From the NCBI GenBank assembly GCA_029876055.1, contig CM056874.1, positions 6,324,001 through 6,388,000 of the forward strand: a DNA stretch of 64,000 nucleotides, read 5' to 3'. Position numbers and translations under genes: made by a program. This DNA comes from Madurella fahalii. Its lineage: Eukaryota; Ascomycota; Sordariomycetes; Sordariales. Shown one piece after another: positions 12,552 through 22,917 of the stretch. Under the pieces are notes generated by a model. It saw only the letters and a list, made by a program, of their open reading frames with translations. It did not search any database and was not told the origin of the DNA. Each line of letters opens with the position of its first letter. The first letter of the stretch is position 1.

Positions 12552-13616
12552 TGTGACTGGAGATCTGATGGATTTCACTTATGGGAGAATGTGTAGGGTT
12601 CTTGCGACGTCAAAAGAACACGGGTGGTGGAAGTTGCGGTTAGGGCAGGGCGATGGTTGGAAGTTCGGGCTTGGCCTGCGAGCTGTTGCGTGCTGAAGCT
12701 CCATCAGGCAGCCTGGAGCTGCGCGTTGCTTCCCCGGCAAGTACCTCTGTACTGTGGGAGCTTGCGGCTGGGATTGTGGCTCGTGCCCCGCCTTACTCTC
12801 AGCCTTGACCTGCGCCACATCGGCCTGCCGATAAGCTGATAAGAACATCCACCCCTGAACCCCCTTTCTGCAATGTTTTGGACCAACATCTTCGGTGGCG
12901 TTTTTCCACAGCTCTATCTGGCGTAAATGATGTAACTGGCTTACGTGGCTAAGCATTGCTTCTCGGCAGTGTTCTGCAATTCTTACTATACAACTCTATT
13001 CGATGGAAGAAGATCGTAACATGTGAAAGTGAACGATAGGTTCATGGTTTCATGGGTTCATTAATTGGGGTTTTAGGTGGAACTCGTCCGACGGAGCTCC
13101 CGCATACTACCAATGTACTAGAACACACTAGTAACGCTAGAGTCGAAAGGATGACACATTAACAAAAGCCGCTCTGGTATACTTGAAACATAGTTAACGG
13201 CTACGTTCTTCGTCTCCTCCGGCGTCGGCGGGGGTCCGCCAGGCAGCTCGGGAGAGCTATTTGCCAGAGTAGCCTCTACAGTTCTCTATAAGAAACTTAG
13301 CGTACCGCGTTGTAGCCACGGATCCCTCACAGACCACAACACCAAGAAGCTCTGGAAATCAACTGCCATCACTTCCATAAAGCCTCCTTAACACCTACTC
13401 GAACGATAACATCCGTGTCTCCCTGCAATTGCAGCCGATCGTCCATTTGACTATACAGACCACACCCTCTATTATTTCCTATGACCAACCTGAGGTTTAC
13501 ATTTGCGGGAGACATTGCCGATATTGAGTTTATTTTCGACTGTGCCAGTTAGTATTAGTCGTCTATCGGAGACTACTTAACTAGTAGTAGGCATTCTGAT
13601 TCGAAAGCAGCAGACA
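12552..13616. other. Divergent intergenic, PRE10 / 13.6 kb gene
   Basis: About 1.06 kb shared upstream region. The half next to the 13617 gene is AT-richer and contains ACTAGTAG-type motifs (13117-13135, 13580-13590). GGTGGCGTT at about 12893 loosely resembles the proteasome control element GGTGGCAAA, but the match is partial and I do not call it. Confidence 0.4.
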
Positions 13617-14612
13617 ATGGAGCAACCCTTTTCCATTCCCAATTCTACTACCGACGGCCAGCAGGGAACGTCTGCCGCTAGTTCGCCGCGGCGCGAGTCT
13701 CCCACAAAGGGTAGCGGGCTCCGCACAGACAGAGAAGGTCAAAGTTACGAGAGCGTGGAGCTAGCTCCAGGGCTCGCCCCATCGTTCAACCATTGCTACA
13801 TTACTAACGTGTACTACACCCGAGGCGAGACAGGTCCGGACGCCCGGTCGTCGGGCCGGACCTCTGTCGGCGGCAGTGCGGTGCCAAACGTGGTTCCGCT
13901 GTCGAGGCCTCGCACGGGGATAGCCCATCAATCAATGCGCCCCCGCACCTCTCCCCGATACATGTGGACACGGTCTTCTCCGCTTCGCGTACGGCCGGAT
14001 GTTCTACCCAGGCCCAGTCCGCTGGACGATTTATGGTCAGAGACGGGGAACTCGACAACTACCGAGTCCGGCCGACCCCGCAGTCCGAGAATAGTTCACA
14101 TAGTACCGTCTCACCGCCATGGCTCAATGAATCCAGTGACGAGCTGGATGGGCGGAAAGCCCTTCCCCTACGCCAAGTCCGGCTCCGACTGCCACTGTGA
14201 CTCCTGCGCCTCGGACTGCGACTCAAGCTCGGCCTCTTCCTCCAGCTGCGATTCCCACCCGACCAGTAGTACTCTCCCCGGCAAGACGAGGAGGTTCGGA
14301 GACCGGTCGTCATATCTTCGGTCCCAGCACGACGACTTGCTCGACCGGGCCGTGGAAAGTCGGCATCGCCTCCGTGACACGCTCGAACACATGCGCACTG
14401 AGCTTGAGGGCGCCGAAGCCGAGTTGGAAATGACGAGGCAAGAGATTTACCGGCTCTCCATGGGCAGAGAGCCGCGCAACAACAGCCCGGTTGGAACCGA
14501 TGGGGATGGAAAGAACAGTGGGCAGGAGACGGGATCGGCCGAGCGTGTTGAGCCTCACGGGTCCGGAGGGGGAATTAGAGCCGGGGAAGAAGATAAGGTA
14601 GCCAGCGGTTGA
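13617..14612 (+). CDS. Hypothetical protein with C-terminal coiled coil
   Basis: Single-exon 331 aa protein starting at ATG 13617. I do not recognise a named domain. The N-terminal ~185 residues are Ser/Pro/Arg-rich and look disordered. A short Cys/Ser/Asp-rich tract follows (DCHCDSCASDCDSSSASSSS, about residues 190-210). Residues about 240-285 are charged and helical (RHRLRDTLEHMRTELEGAEA and on) with heptad-like spacing, a probable coiled coil. The tail is Gly/Glu-rich. Coding support comes from the long open frame, a biased but protein-like composition and the coiled coil. Confidence 0.6.
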   Translation: MEQPFSIPNSTTDGQQGTSAASSPRRESPTKGSGLRTDREGQSYESVELAPGLAPSFNHCYITNVYYTRGETGPDARSSGRTSVGGSAVPNVVPLSRPRTGIAHQSMRPRTSPRYMWTRSSPLRVRPDVLPRPSPLDDLWSETGNSTTTESGRPRSPRIVHIVPSHRHGSMNPVTSWMGGKPFPYAKSGSDCHCDSCASDCDSSSASSSSCDSHPTSSTLPGKTRRFGDRSSYLRSQHDDLLDRAVESRHRLRDTLEHMRTELEGAEAELEMTRQEIYRLSMGREPRNNSPVGTDGDGKNSGQETGSAERVEPHGSGGGIRAGEEDKVASG

Positions 14613-15571
14613 GCAATGTGGTTGCGGAAAAGGAAGTTCCGGCTAGTGCGCAAGAGGTAAAGTGATGAAGGCGCCGAGCACCTGAACGCAGAAGGAAGTG
14701 ATATGTGCACTGGTTCGAAGGTTAACTCGGACCTTGTTTTGATTTTTACCTCTGGTTTTCTTTTTAAATAGGGTAGATTTGCCAATCGTCGATGATTTCC
14801 CCCAGGCTATGCTCAGACGAGCGTTCCTATCCACTGTGCATCTCTGGAGAGATAAGGTCCATGAGGGGTTCTACAGTAGTATTCATTGCTTGCTTCCACG
14901 TTCCGCCCTTTCCCATCGCTCTATCTCAGTCTCTCGCCGATGAGGTCAAGTTACTCAAAATAGCCCGGACTGTTCAGTGAATGCACCGATAAAGACAAAT
15001 ATCGTTTTCACTTCCCGCCGTCGCCTGCAGGATGAGCCAGAGAGACCTCGGCCCGACACAGACTTGGCGGCCGCCTCGTCCCGGTTGGGTCCTGGCCTTG
15101 TAACGTCCTGCTTCGGAGCCAGCGCAGCGACTCCTCGGGCTCGACGTTCTTTCAAGAGATCTCGGCCGGCAGAAACGAGGTTGAGGGTTCGATTCGAGAT
15201 GATTGCATAGCCATGACGTTCGTATGGTGATTTCCCTTTCCGGTTTACAACCTCTGTTCGGTTTATTCCCAAGACGCGGAGAATAGCGCTTGTATAGTAT
15301 CAACTAATTACTATGGACATGCCTATTACCACATGAAGAAACAATGGCAATGTGTTGCGTTGTGGGGAACCCATATATACCCCTTGTCGACGATGCCCAG
15401 GTCTCACTCAATGGGAGTTCACTACAATGGGATATTCCGACCGGCCCATAGCATGCCACCACCCCGATAACATGTGTGTTCTATAAAAGCCCCCTCAAAA
15501 ACAGATCAGCCACCCTCGTTTCCGACCCGAACATAATCACTTCCCAAAAAAAAAAAAAAAAAAAAAAAATC
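14613..15571. other. Intergenic, convergent
   Basis: No gene seen. A GGTTCGATTCG string at about 15186-15196 resembles a tRNA B box but has no matching cloverleaf. A 24-A homopolymer ends the tract. Confidence 0.5.
15546..15569. repeat. A24 homopolymer
   Basis: Uninterrupted run of 24 A, two bases past the stop codon of the poly-Q gene (a T-run on its coding strand). Length may be unstable or misassembled. Confidence 0.9.
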
Positions 15572-16540
15572 CTAAAGCATCTCCTCATCCACTCCCCTCA
15601 TCGCCATCAGCCTACCATACTGATCAGCCATAGCCGCCTCCCTCATCCAATCCTCGACGGCGCCGACATTGGTGGTCTTGTAAACGGGGTCTGCATGGCC
15701 GACACCACCGCCGGCGGTGCCGATGCTAAAAGTCGTGCCACCACCCGCGGCGGCCGTGGCTACAGCAGTGTAGGCGTTGTTGTTGTTGTTGTTGCGATTC
15801 GCCTCCTTGAGTGACAACAACGACGCGGCCTGGGCCTCAGCATACGCCGCCATGCGCGCGGACTCTTCGTACTCACGGCGAGCTAGCTCCTCGTACCCGG
15901 ACGCCATGTACGGCTCCATGTAGTGCAGCGCCACCGCCGCCACGTCCCACCGCCCGTCGCCTGCCTGGATCGGCGTCAGGGGTGTGCCGTCGAGGGACAT
16001 GATTGTTTCTTGTTCCTGCTCGAGTTGTTGCTGTTGCTGTTGCTGCTGCTGCTGCTGCTGCTGTTGTTGTTGTTGGTCGTAGCGCATCCTAGCCAGGGCT
16101 TCTTCCTGGTCGACCGTGGTCATGCTCCATGCGAGGGTGGGGTTGTCGTTGGAGTTGGTGGGCGGGCAGATGCGCCAGAGCTCAATCAGTCTCATCTTGA
16201 CTGGGTTGTCGACCGTCTTGAACAGCTGTAATTGGGCGGATGAGAGGCCCGAGGGGTCCACGCTGTGCTCTCGGAGGACCCTCTCCACCATAGCATGCTC
16301 GCTCTGGGGCGGTTCCGACGCGGGCCGCGGTTGCTCGGCCTCCTGCCGTACTACATGGGCTGAGTGGGTGTAATGCTGGGAGACGTACACAATCTTGCGC
16401 TCTTCCTGGGGAGCCTGGACCGGCGCGGGTGCGGGCGCTGGTTCTGGCGCCGGCTGGGCCATGGGGTTCAGGGTGAGGTTGCGGGAGAACAGCGCCGCCA
16501 GCTCCTCCTGGGGCTGCATGCTCGCGTATACCGCAGCCAT
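15572..16540 (-). CDS. Hypothetical poly-glutamine protein
   Basis: Open frame of 322 aa from the ATG at 16540. The frame stays open upstream to about 16612 but without an ATG, and a CCGCAG acceptor-like sequence precedes it, so a 5' exon is possible. No named domain is recognised. Features in order: an Ala/Pro-rich segment (PEPAPAPAPVQAP), a conserved-looking helical part (residues about 85-145, with SSAQLQLFKTVDNPVKMRLI and ELWRICPP), a Gln tract of about 18 residues, a Tyr/Met-rich region (ALHYMEPYMASGYEELARRE) and an Asn run. The SAQ-LxLFK and LWxI elements with a Q-rich region suggest a transcription-related protein, but that is inference. Confidence 0.65.
   Translation of the reverse strand: MAAVYASMQPQEELAALFSRNLTLNPMAQPAPEPAPAPAPVQAPQEERKIVYVSQHYTHSAHVVRQEAEQPRPASEPPQSEHAMVERVLREHSVDPSGLSSAQLQLFKTVDNPVKMRLIELWRICPPTNSNDNPTLAWSMTTVDQEEALARMRYDQQQQQQQQQQQQQQQQQLEQEQETIMSLDGTPLTPIQAGDGRWDVAAVALHYMEPYMASGYEELARREYEESARMAAYAEAQAASLLSLKEANRNNNNNNAYTAVATAAAGGGTTFSIGTAGGGVGHADPVYKTTNVGAVEDWMREAAMADQYGRLMAMRGVDEEML
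16024..16078. repeat. CAG/CAA trinucleotide tract encoding poly-Gln
   Basis: On the coding (minus) strand this is a CAA/CAG run encoding about 18 glutamines. The uninterrupted CTG core on the plus strand lies at about 16040-16063. Such tracts expand and contract between strains. Confidence 0.9.
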
Positions 16541-18054
16541 AATGCGGGTATTGGGCTGCGACGCCGTGTTAGCGAGCGGGTTTCCTCCAGAATATTTGCG
16601 CGTCTGCGGCACGGTGACAACAGGGAGATGAAAATGATTATATACCTGAAGACAAGTCGCTCCTCAGATTTGTCTGGCAACCCTCGGCAAGTGTCGCTGC
16701 TGTGCTGTGCGTGTAACGTCCGAGTCGCCGGAGCACGGGGGGGATTTGGTGGTGATGTCAGCGGGGATGGCAAACTACGCTGAGGCTTGGTCGGATGTGC
16801 GCAGCGCGGGAGTAAGCAACTCGTTATATATTGACTATGCTATGTACTGAAGTAGACGTCACTTTGCTGGGTGAAATCAGGGACAAAGCAGATATGGAAG
16901 AGCCACGTGTGAACGAAGAAATCGCTCGCCAGACCGGGCTTGACGTCGAGGGTTAGCAATGAGGCGGGCGGACAATAGCGGGGCACTGAGATGAGCCAAA
17001 TTAAGCTCTCAAAGAGGCGAGATAAAGGGGGGAGAGGGAGGGGGAGGGGGGGAAGGGAGACAGGGAAGTCGTTTTGAGACGGAAGCCTCCGTCAGAGAGA
17101 AACAAAGTGCCAATGTAATGGATCGAGTACGTTTAGAGGCTTGAAACTTGGGTTGCGAAAGCGAGGAATGGGGCGCGGGAAATGGCTTGATATTTAAAGG
17201 TACTTCATGCAGGCGCGGTGCGAGGGGATTGATGACGCGAGGGGCAGGCCCCGGCCAGGCCGATTTCTGTTGAGCAAATCGACAGGGCACGAGGAGCAGA
17301 TGATGGAGAGCGGCTAAGGTAGGGCCGAGGTGGTGACGCCAATGACGGGCAGACACAGGCCTGGGCGAGCAGCCGTTAGGCTGCAACGGCGGCATGGGTA
17401 TTCCTGCTAATTGTCGCCTTCGCATAGCCTCTGGCCTCGACAAGGTGACTGTTGGGCAGTCACACATTCGGCTCTTCCTTAGAGCAGTCATGCGTTGGAG
17501 GGCAGGCGACCTGAAACAGGTCTAAAGCGGCTACTCATTCAGGCCACCCCGCCCAATGAAGCGGTGACACGGAGACCCGTGATTTACGCGGGGCCGACAA
17601 CTAGCTGTGCGGTGGGGGGCTGGGGGAGGGGGGAGGGGTGTTGGGGTGTTGGGTTGGCAAAACGAACGTATACGGAGTCTCGCTTGGGGCACCCCGCGCT
17701 GTAATGGCCGAGATGTCCTTTGGGGAATGGAAATTTGCATATTTACGCATTCTTCGTTGCTCCTACGAGAGCGAGCGCAAGGGTGAGGCGAAGTCTCACA
17801 ACGCCACGAGCCATGCGCACGCCAAGGTCCAAGAACGTGGCGACCCAAAAGGTGCCCGTAAGTAAAGTGGGGCCCCTTGCATCCATCACCGCTAAGGGTA
17901 CCGTAATCAATACCTAAGTCATTCAAACTTCCCTTCCACCTCACTACATACCCTTCGGCTGCACTGATTCCACCTCCACAATACTACCCGCCGCCGCCGT
18001 GCACTTCCACGTAGACGCTTTCAGAAGGATTTGGTTGCCGGACTCGCCAGACTA
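16541..18054. other. Intergenic, upstream of poly-Q gene and 3' of P450
   Basis: Possible 5' exon or leader of the poly-Q gene near 16.6-16.8 kb. A TATATA string at about 16825 is suitably placed as its TATA box on the minus strand. No other gene seen; purine-rich tracts occur at 17020-17060 and 17600-17650. Confidence 0.45.
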
Positions 18055-20108
18055 CTACACCACAACCCTCATACCCTTGGTGTCCAGCTTCGGGACGGCC
18101 AAGAAGAAGTCATGAACCGGGATAACGTCCGATTCATCCGTCTCGTAAAGAGACAACTGAGGCCCGTCCGGGCGAAACATAACCGCGATGCCCAGATAGA
18201 GCTGGGCATAGGCGATGCTGCACGGGTGTTAGGTCAGGCCTTGCGTGCTCAGGTGAGAGCGACAAAGCAGATACAACTCACTTCATGCCTATACAGTTCC
18301 TCGAGCCCTTGGAGAAGGGGATGAAGTTGCGGTCCATGAGAGGGTTGTAGTCGCCGAGCCAGCGCTCGGGGATGAACTTGAGCGGCTCGGGGTAGACCGC
18401 GGCTTCCGTGTGCATCATGTACGCGGACATGCCTACCGGGACCTATTGACGAGCGTGAGCCTGTCTTCATGCCGAAGATAGCAAGGTAGGGAGCTTACGC
18501 CCTTCGGGATCGTCCACTCTTTGTATTGCAGCTCCACGTCGGGAGAGCAGCGAGGAACGCGCCTCATAGAGCCATGGCTCATGCTGAACAGAGATGGTGT
18601 TAGTCCCGTGTCTTTCCTAGGCGGAAGCGCGTTGCGGCAGGTTTGCTTACCGCAGCCCCTCCTTGATGCAAGCATTGAGGTAGGGGATCTTCTCCAGATC
18701 CGCCCATCGCGGCATTTTCTCCGGGAAGCCTTCCATGGGCTCCCTCAGCGCCTCGCGAAGCTTCTCCCTAATACGAGGATTCGCAAGAGTAAAGTATGTG
18801 ATGGTGGACAGCGTGCGAGCTGTCGTCATGGTGCCACCAGACAAGAGGGCGATAAACTCCCCGGTCAGACGCTGCGTCTTCTTCTCCGACTCTGGCATGT
18901 CACTGAGCAGGAGGTGCTCAACCAGGGTGCGCCGCCCGCCGCCTTCGCCGAGCTTACCGCTTCGCCGTTTCTTCTTGGCATCCTCGATGTGGTTGGTGAT
19001 GAGCTGTGGGCGGCCCATGTCAGCATCCCCGGACCACAAACAAAACGATAGGGATAGAGACGTGAATATCTGCTTACGTCCGTGAAAGCTTTGAAGCCAG
19101 CCGCTCCCGGCAGCAGACGGAGGAGAATGCCTCGTGGGACATACTGGACCCAGCTTGCATGTTGTCAGCCGATATCACGAGTGAAGGATAGCAGGCGCGA
19201 TATTACCCCATCAGAAATGTAAAGTGCGTATATAAGGTGATCTGGGAGAAGAACCTGTTCAGAATCCGATGCCTTGACTGGCTCTCAGTAAAAAGACCTT
19301 CCAACGGGATGAGGGCGCCGGGAACTTTACCAGTCAGGTGAGAAGTCAGGATCCGAGATGAATGAGGGCGGATCCATGACAGAGATGTTGCCAATGAGGT
19401 CGCCGGCCAAGGCAGCGTATACGTGCTCCATGTTAACGATCTTACCGCTGCCCTTCATCTCCCGGAAGCGATCGTCAAGTAGCTTGAGTTCGTCCACGAT
19501 CATGGACTCGTAGGTCTGGACTTGTCGCCGTGAGAAGAACGGATCCAGGGGCTTCCTTCGGATCCGGTGGAGGTCATGATCCTCAGAGACTGGGTGGGAG
19601 CCTGGAACCAGCAGTTCAGCACTCTTTTCATGCTCTTGAGGATAAGAGACTCTTTGCTTACCGTCAATGCCAATGCCGGCTCTTGACCGAGGGAAGATCT
19701 GGCTGCGTCTCACGGACCCCGCGACGTAGAGCGTCTTGTGGAAGTCGCCATCGCGAACAGACAACTCCCACGGGTTGATACGGATGATGGGACCTTGCCA
19801 GTCTGGATCAGATGCAGAACTTTTTTTTGGAGTCAAAGCCAGCTTGACGCACCATATTCGTCATGCATCTCCGAGATCCGGCGGTAGTAGCGCCCTCGCT
19901 TCACCACGTCGTAGTAGAATTCATACCAAGCAGTGGCAGCAGCAATCTTGGGACCCGGGAACCCCGCGATGGGAGAGAAGAAGAGTCGGTAGACGACGAG
20001 CAGGATACTGTGGCCGAGCAAGAGGACACAAGTGCCAAAGAGGGCCATGCCCCAGTTGCCATCTAGGAACTCTAGGAGTTCATTGGACTTTGCGACCAAA
20101 GCCTCCAT
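18055..20108 (-). CDS. Cytochrome P450, secondary-metabolism type
   Basis: Haem-thiolate monooxygenase, anchored in the ER. I assembled nine exons: 20108-19853, 19793-19662, 19589-19331, 19281-19207, 19153-19078, 19003-18651, 18583-18499, 18442-18282 and 18217-18055, giving 519 aa. Diagnostic parts are an N-terminal hydrophobic anchor followed by FFSPIAGFPGPK, the C-helix HRIRRKPLDPFFSRRQ, the I-helix SGGTMTT (about 321-327), the K-helix ExxR (EGLR, about 381-384) and the haem loop FSKGSRNCIG (FxxGxRxCxG, Cys about 462). The frame is open to an upstream ATG at 20264, but the added sequence is a pyrimidine-rich leader, so I prefer 20108. The exon 3/4 junction near 19331-19281 is the least certain. 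It is transcribed away from the terpene cyclase, so a role in oxidising its product is likely but inferred. Confidence 0.88.
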
Positions 20109-20849
20109 TGTCGAAATCGAGCGTATCTCAGTCACGGCTTCGGTAATGATAGAAGCTACGATAATAAGGATAAAGAGGAGGAGGAAGAGGAAGAGCAAAA
20201 TCAGCTTGGGAGGGGGACTGAAGAGGGGAAGCGCTTTCATCCAGCACCGAGGAGCCAATGTCATGGATGTCGATTTGTAAACGAGCTCTATGACTCGGAC
20301 ATGTAGACCAAGTGCATTAGCCTACGCCGAACGAGAGGCTGATTCGATGTTGGTTAGTGTGATCCTTCTGATATGCAACGTCTCCAACCATGCAGTATCA
20401 CTTCAACATGATTGGCGTAGGGCAGGCTGGATGTCTTGTTTGAGCCATGCCGGCCTCGAAATGCATGATATGGCTGTAACACAGCCGGTCAGGCTCGTCC
20501 ACTCGCGGGCCGAAAGTCTGTACGAGGCTCTGTTGGTGATGGAGCCGGACTTGGCCGCGTATCTTACGGGCAGTAAGTAGACTTACAGTTCGTCGGGCAA
20601 AGAAGAAGAGGGAACGGGCAGTCAGTAGACTTACAGCTCGCCGGACAGGGAGGAAGCGGGGACGGGTAGCCAGTAGGCTTACAGTTTGTTGGGGAAGGAA
20701 GAAGCGGGAACGGTAGTGGGCACAGAGCGAGGAGCACACAGGAGCTGGCGTGGATATGAAGTGCGGCTCATCTTCTCTCTCGCTCCTCATCCTTCGTCTT
20801 CTGCTCCTTCATCTTCGTCTTCACATGTTATTGACCTTTCTAGGGCAGC
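20109..20849. promoter_or_regulatory. Bidirectional promoter region, P450 / terpene cyclase
   Basis: Divergent intergenic region of about 740 bp containing the 48-bp minisatellite. CT-rich tracts lie on each gene's coding strand just before its start. No TATA box is obvious. Confidence 0.5.
20566..20718. repeat. 48-bp minisatellite, about 3.2 copies
   Basis: Imperfect direct repeats start at 20566, 20614 and 20662, with a partial copy at 20710, so the period is exactly 48 bp. The shared core is ACGGGCAGTAAGTAG, then ACTTACAG and a purine-rich stretch. The period is a multiple of three, so an open minus-strand frame repeats as 16-residue units (VSLLTAR core), but I do not regard that frame as a gene. 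Confidence 0.88.
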
Positions 20850-22412
20850 ATGGAATACCAATACTCTACCATCGTGGATCAGTCGACGTACGAGACCGAG
20901 GGTCTCTGTGACGGTATCCCCCTCCGCCTCCACAACTCACAGGAGCCGGAGGACCTGGGCGCTATCAAAGCCCAGGAAGATTGGAGAAGACTCGTGGGCC
21001 CGACGGGATTTACCAAGGCAAGTCTCGGACCAAAGTTCAACTTCCTGTCCGTGGCGTTCCCGGAGACGATCCCGGACCGTATGGAGGTCCTCGCGTATTT
21101 TGACGAGTTCATCTTCCTCCATGATGATGTCGTCGAAGCCGTTGACCAAGCCAAGGTGAGATGAATGCCCCTGCCCCATGATATCAACGCCGATTGCTAA
21201 CAGCACGGATAGGGGGACGAGCAGAATGACGAAGCGCTCGAAGCGTGCCGTGCGGCAGCCGAGGAAATGGCATTCAGACGCAAGACCGGTAGACAGCACA
21301 TGATATCCAAAGTTTCACAGAAGATGCTAGCCATGGATCCTGGAGCCGCAAAGAAGACGCTGGCCTTGTGGACAGAGTGGTTCGACAAGGGTGCCGGACG
21401 GCTTAACCACAACGGGTTTAATACCCTAAACGAGTATCTGGAATACCGCATCCTCGATGTGGGCAAGATGTGAGCCGTCCCGTCCCCCCCACACCCTCCC
21501 CTTCCCCAACACACACACCCTTCCCCTCCCCTTCCCACACACCATTCACCATCATTTCCTGGACGAAAAGACCCAGAGAAGCTGAGAGCCACCAGGTACC
21601 TGACCGGCGTCATGATCTTCGCTATGGGTCTCAATATCTTAGACGAGGAGCAGGAGCTTCTGTCCCAGCTCTGCCGCCCGGCCTGGGTCGCCCTCGGGCT
21701 GACCAACGACCTGTACTCGCTCTGGAAAGAGCGCAAAGCGGCCGCGGAGATGGGCGAAGCGCATGTCTCCAACGCGGTGTGGGTCATGATGCGTGAACAC
21801 TCCATCAGTGAGGATGCGGCCAACGAGCTCTGCCGCCAGAAGATTCGGGAGAACGTCGCAGTATTCGCCGCCAACGTGCGCCAGACCCTGGCCCAAACTG
21901 ACGAATTGTCTCGCGATGTGCGCATTTTCGTCGAGGGCGTCCAGTACATCATCAGCGGTAACCTCGTCTGGACGCTCGGGGCACCCAGGTACAACCCCGG
22001 TGCCACGTACAACGCCCGCCAGCTTGACTGGATGGCCAATGGCACGCCCAAGACCGTCGGCAACAGGGAGCAGGAAGCTAGCGCGAAGCCGGAAGCGACA
22101 GTTTGGCTCTACCGGTTGCCACAGGCCGTTGGCGAGGCGCTTTGGGTACTATACCGCCACATCTTTCCGCGGGGTGACAGCTGCAGTGTGGAGGAAAACG
22201 GAGCCAACCGGCGGACGTGGAGGTCCGAAACGTGGGGATCTTTTCCGCGTTTTATTTCGTTTCCATTGGGACGGGTCAGGCGTGCGGGGTCGCCCGGTTC
22301 CTTGGCCGGAACCTTCCCACTTTCGTATCCATCTACAGTCAAGGATGCCGGCCCAGACCCCCAAGGCTCTCGGTCGAGTCTGTCCTGTAAGCCCGCTAAG
22401 AATGGCGACTAA
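20850..22412 (+). CDS. Class I terpene cyclase, single-domain relative of chimeric fungal terpene synthases
   Basis: Metal-dependent terpene cyclase. Exons 20850-21155, 21213-21469 and 21596-22412 give 459 aa. It closely resembles the N-terminal cyclase domain of the bifunctional ophiobolin F/fusicoccadiene synthase group from its first residues (MEYQYSTIVD). Catalytic motifs are present: Asp-rich DDVVE at 92-96, NDLYSLWKE at 225-233 (the NSE triad, NDxxSxxKE) and the terminal RY pair at 319-320. The usual C-terminal prenyltransferase half is absent: no second Asp-rich prenyltransferase motif follows before the stop, nor in the 500 bp downstream. The last ~110 residues (after about 345) have low-complexity, non-conserved composition and may be read-through into former linker. 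Substrate (GGPP, GFPP or FPP) cannot be told. Divergent partner of the P450. Confidence 0.87.
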
Positions 22413-22917
22413 GCGTAGTTACCTGGGTTAGCAAGCCATGGGCAGAGTTGACGTTTGGAAGGGGGATTTGACGGGAATCTGTCGACTCTACCCAGAGAGA
22501 TAAAGGACGGAATTAATTCGATATCTGCGTGTATGCTTATTGCTCCTCTTCCGAGAGCCCGGGCCGTGATGTGACTGGAAATCACTGGGGGATCGGCAGA
22601 GGTCGCGACGTGGCCGCGGCCCGCTTGGAGGGGTTGCGGGCTTGCGGCACGGGGCCTAGACACAAGGCGGAAGCAAGCCACATGGTAACGCCACAGATGA
22701 CGTTTCCCTTTCATCCCGCATTTCCCAGCCAATTCCAACCTCTCCTCATGCCGAATGCCATGTGAGCTTTGCCAAGTTTGTAGTACGAACTCCCAAGCTG
22801 AAGCCCTTCTGCAGCAAGGCTGGGCAAGGCATCCACCGACGCAAACCTCATCCTTTCTCCCGGAGCGACGTAATCCTCCCACAGCCAACACCAACGCCAT
22901 TGCTTCCAGCCGCCATA
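22413..22917. other. Intergenic, terpene cyclase / J-protein
   Basis: Two plus-strand genes flank this region. I searched it by eye for a prenyltransferase remnant and saw none. No other feature. Confidence 0.5.

Noticed and set aside
20109..20264. Upstream ATG for the P450 adding 52 residues
   Set aside because: The added part is the translation of a pyrimidine-rich leader and would place the membrane anchor too far from the N-terminus; the shorter form matches usual P450 length.
20398..20790. 130-codon minus frame with 16-residue repeats across the minisatellite
   Set aside because: Open only because the repeat period is a multiple of three; lies in a promoter and lacks protein-like flanks.
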